Positions 6,156-7,473 of a DNA stretch of 7,473 nt are shown here, one piece after another. Made by a program: the position numbers and the translations under genes. Positions within the stretch are counted from its first letter, which is position 1. Every line of letters starts with the position of its first letter. This stretch comes from Bacteroidota bacterium (GTDB taxonomy: Bacteria > Bacteroidota > Ignavibacteria > UBA10030 > UBA8401): contig JANXZD010000487.1 of assembly GCA_025355705.1 (NCBI GenBank), positions 1 to 7,473 on the forward strand. The letters run 5' to 3'. A model generated the notes under the pieces. The model saw only the letters and a program-made list of their open reading frames with translations. It ran no database searches and was not told the DNA's origin.

Positions 6156-6321
6156 TTCATCAGATGAAAAGGCATTGGATGCAGTCCGATTTATGCGCCA
6201 AGCGCGCGATAAGATCAGCAGAGATATAGCGAATCTTTCGAAAGAACAAATTGTAGAATACTTTAAAAAAAATATTCCTAAAGAACGGATTATTCCGAAG
6301 CATACTTCGGTAACAGTATAA
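6142..6321 (+). CDS. Putative antitoxin of the PIN toxin
   Basis: This 59-aa protein follows the toxin with a 14-nt overlap and its own strong Shine-Dalgarno (GGAGGT at 6128-6133, 8 nt from the ATG), so it is probably translationally coupled. A longer in-frame start at 6094 lies deep in the toxin gene and has no such site. The sequence is small, charged and mostly helical, with a core DAVRFMRQARDKIS, then LSKEQIVEYFKK. Proteins of this shape are commonly found directly after PIN proteins of the same subtype. They are presumed to bind and neutralise the toxin, with the helical tail covering the active site. The toxin-first order is the reverse of classical vapBC. Antitoxin function is inferred from position; no DNA-binding domain is obvious. 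Confidence 0.7.
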   Translation: MKKIDSSDEKALDAVRFMRQARDKISRDIANLSKEQIVEYFKKNIPKERIIPKHTSVTV

Positions 6322-6331
6322 CTTAAAACAC

Positions 6332-6356
6332 AAGCCCCGCCATTAAGACGGGGCTT
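6332..6356. terminator. Hairpin shared by convergent operons
   Basis: AAGCCCCG (6332-6339) and CGGGGCTT (6349-6356) form a perfect 8-bp GC-rich stem with a 9-nt loop. It lies 10 nt after the antitoxin stop and 6 nt past the end of the convergent minus-strand peptidase gene. There is no T run on the plus strand; on the minus strand TGTGTTTTAAG follows. It probably serves both directions, best for the minus operon. Confidence 0.65.
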
Positions 6357-6362
6357 CCAATC

Positions 6363-6861
6363 TCAAACAACAATACCCCACCGATCCCAATAACCCTTGA
6401 ACTCAGAAAGAGGAACGGCACACTTTAAACTCCCAACGCCATCCTCAGAAGCATCAAGACTCGAATTCATAACAAAGATATGAGTAGTGGAATATCCATA
6501 GACAACAGCATAATGCTCGTCTGAACAAATACTGATTAGTACGGGCGACCCATTATTGATTGCATCCTTCAGATCTCGAATTGTCATCTTTGTTTTCGTC
6601 GTTACCTTTAATCCATATTTCTTGAATACCCATTTGATATCAGACGGGAAGTTCCATCATCATCAGTGCCAAGTTGTCGTTCGACAGATCCGTGAGTGCA
6701 TCGTTTCTTGAAATATTCTAAAATTATATACGTAATGCGACTGCCGCACGTAAATGAATTCATTTGAATACTTCTGGAAAAGTTGGGAGTATTACCGCAT
6801 CGGGATGAAGTCGTTCCTCGGATATTGCAAGAGCAGTGAAAATATAATCGAGTTTGTTCAT
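6363..6861 (-). pseudogene. C39-like cysteine peptidase, frameshifted
   Basis: Read with two one-base corrections, this is a 166-aa C39-like papain-fold peptidase. It starts at the ATG at 6861, which has AAAGGG 6 nt upstream. The N-terminal ILPTFPEVFK is followed by FTCGSRITYIILEYF with the catalytic Cys (composite residue 39). Then come QLGTDDDGTS and SDIKWVFKKYGL, then EHYAVVYGY with the catalytic His (about 117), and VMNSSL, where Asn stands at the usual Asp. The frame breaks at 6761-6763 (CAAATGA instead of four A) and at 6646-6648 (three G instead of four on this strand). Each is a single loss in a short run, by decay or sequencing error. C39 peptidases often trim leader peptides of secreted peptides. 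The three fragments would be 33, about 40 and 74 residues. Confidence 0.7.
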
Positions 6862-6953
6862 GTCGGACCCTTTTTCTTTTTGGCGATTATAGTTCGAATG
6901 ATTTTTATAACCACTTCGCTGATGTCGAGTATCCTTTTAATTTTGAGTTTCAT
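6858..6953 (-). CDS. 31-aa cationic amphipathic peptide
   Basis: This very short ORF has good translation signals: AAGGGG about 6 nt before the ATG, and ATGA overlaps with the ORF before it and the peptidase after it. The peptide begins MKLKIKRILDISEVVIKII and ends with four consecutive Lys before GPT. It contains about 10 Lys/Arg against 2 acidic residues, alternating with Ile, Val and Leu, so it would form a membrane-active amphipathic helix. No double-glycine leader is present. It may be a peptide substrate or toxin, or a broken piece of a larger gene, since one added base before the overlap would fuse it to its neighbour. Confidence 0.4.
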   Translation of the reverse strand: MKLKIKRILDISEVVIKIIRTIIAKKKKGPT

Positions 6954-7015
6954 TTTTTACCCCTTCTGCAAATAATTACAACTATTTTGACGATCACATT
7001 TATTATTTGACCCAT
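6950..7015 (-). CDS. 21-aa hydrophobic peptide
   Basis: This tiny ORF starts 14 nt after the ThiF-like stop, with a purine run (GAGAAGAAG) just before the ATG. Its stop overlaps the next start as ATGA. The product is hydrophobic (MGQIINVIVKIVVIIC) with a basic RRGKK end. That profile resembles short membrane-active peptides, but the length allows no family call. Adding one A to the run of six before the next ATG would join it in frame to the following ORF, so a split gene is also possible. Confidence 0.35.
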   Translation of the reverse strand: MGQIINVIVKIVVIICRRGKK

Positions 7016-7029
7016 ACTTCTTCTCTCGA

Positions 7030-7473
7030 TTAAGTAATTAGTGTTATTGTTTTCATATCAAAGATCAGTTCGCGTTTTAAGATCTCACCCCCAACAAACT
7101 TCTTCACTTGATTTGCTAGCAGAGAAGCGATAGAGAGAACCGTATACATTATCGACTTCGCGGTACAGCGTTCTTGCAATGCCTCAGATGAAGGATACAG
7201 GTTCTCTTCATACATCCGACATTGATAGATATCAATTGGATTGATGGAATAGACCCGCATAACTTCAGCACCCATTCGTGAATCGATGAACAGTTTCACA
7301 TTCATATTATTCTTCACGAACTTCCAGATCTGAATGCGAACATCCATCGAATCGACACAGACAATAACGATACCAGATAGTCTTTGACCGTGATACTTCT
7401 CGTTCTTTGCAATGATTGTGATCCCTTCAAAGTCCTGTATAATAGAGCATAAAGCTTCGACCTTCGGTTTGCC
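7030..7473 (-). CDS. ThiF/E1-like adenylyltransferase, C-terminal part
   Basis: The frame is open to the right edge, so only the last 147 residues are visible. They match the second half of ThiF/MoeB/HesA-type enzymes, which activate the C-terminus of a ubiquitin-like or peptide partner by adenylation. The fragment opens with the typical GKPKVEAL helix and continues IVIVCVDSMDVRIQIW with the Mg-coordinating Asp (D41 of the fragment). It then has LFIDSRMGAEVMRVYSI and ERCTAKS, whose Cys (C103) is where E1-like enzymes usually carry the thioester-forming Cys. The rest, to IFDMKTITLI, is the usual C-terminal strand region. This subtype is common in bacterial operons with JAB peptidases and E2-like proteins; the nucleotide-binding half and any such partners would lie outside the window. 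It leads the minus-strand operon. Confidence 0.85.
   Translation of the reverse strand, partial: GKPKVEALCSIIQDFEGITIIAKNEKYHGQRLSGIVIVCVDSMDVRIQIWKFVKNNMNVKLFIDSRMGAEVMRVYSINPIDIYQCRMYEENLYPSSEALQERCTAKSIMYTVLSIASLLANQVKKFVGGEILKRELIFDMKTITLIT

Noticed and set aside
6754..6975. 73-aa plus-strand hydrophobic ORF
   Set aside because: It lies antisense to the coupled minus-strand small ORFs and peptidase start. Its MNSF start arises only because AAATGAATTCATTT is palindromic, and it has no Shine-Dalgarno.

Overview
The window is AT-rich bacterial DNA, probably from a member of the Bacteroidota/Ignavibacteriota side of the tree. That guess is weak: it rests on codon and base composition, the NosY-type permease, the PIN-toxin variant and TCGTAA-like heptamer repeats. 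No rRNA or marker gene is present to settle it.

Layout. (1) 1-679: the 3' end of a NosY-like ABC-2 permease gene, closed by a strong intrinsic terminator, presumably the end of a nitrous-oxide-reductase (nos) operon. (2) 681-1636: about 1 kb with little coding capacity. It holds two copies of a roughly 190-bp module built from TCGTAA triplets (identical 8-nt/7-nt spacing) plus one inverted copy each, two hairpins, a possible 40-codon ORF, a good sigma70-like promoter and a structured leader ending in a 3-codon minicistron. (3) 1637-4737: four plus-strand genes, the last three overlapping head to tail. They are a 98-aa protein with a perfect QLDLF sliding-clamp-binding motif, a 103-aa unknown, a DUF5659-like protein, and a 722-aa primase-polymerase/VirE-type P-loop helicase. 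(4) 4733-4987: nonamers GTTAGNNTG and their inverted copies, beginning inside the last codons of the primase and including a perfect terminator hairpin. Together, parts 2-4 look like an autonomous replication cassette (iterons, clamp recruiter, primase-helicase, second repeat set) in the chromosome with no visible recombinase.

(5) 5001-5640: a possible small basic protein, a frameshifted remnant of an unidentified gene, and a likely terminator. (6) 5637-6356: a PIN-domain toxin with its own promoter, translationally coupled to a small putative antitoxin, then a terminator hairpin. (7) 6363-7473, minus strand: a compact operon. It has the C-terminal half of a ThiF/E1-like adenylyltransferase (cut by the window edge), then 21-aa and 31-aa cationic hydrophobic ORFs, then a C39-like cysteine peptidase. 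Each step after ThiF is linked by an ATGA stop/start overlap. The peptidase is broken by two apparent one-base losses.

The two points most worth following are the integrase-less replication cassette with its two repeat sets and clamp motif, and the E1-like/small-peptide/C39-peptidase operon, which could be a peptide-modification or ubiquitin-like system.
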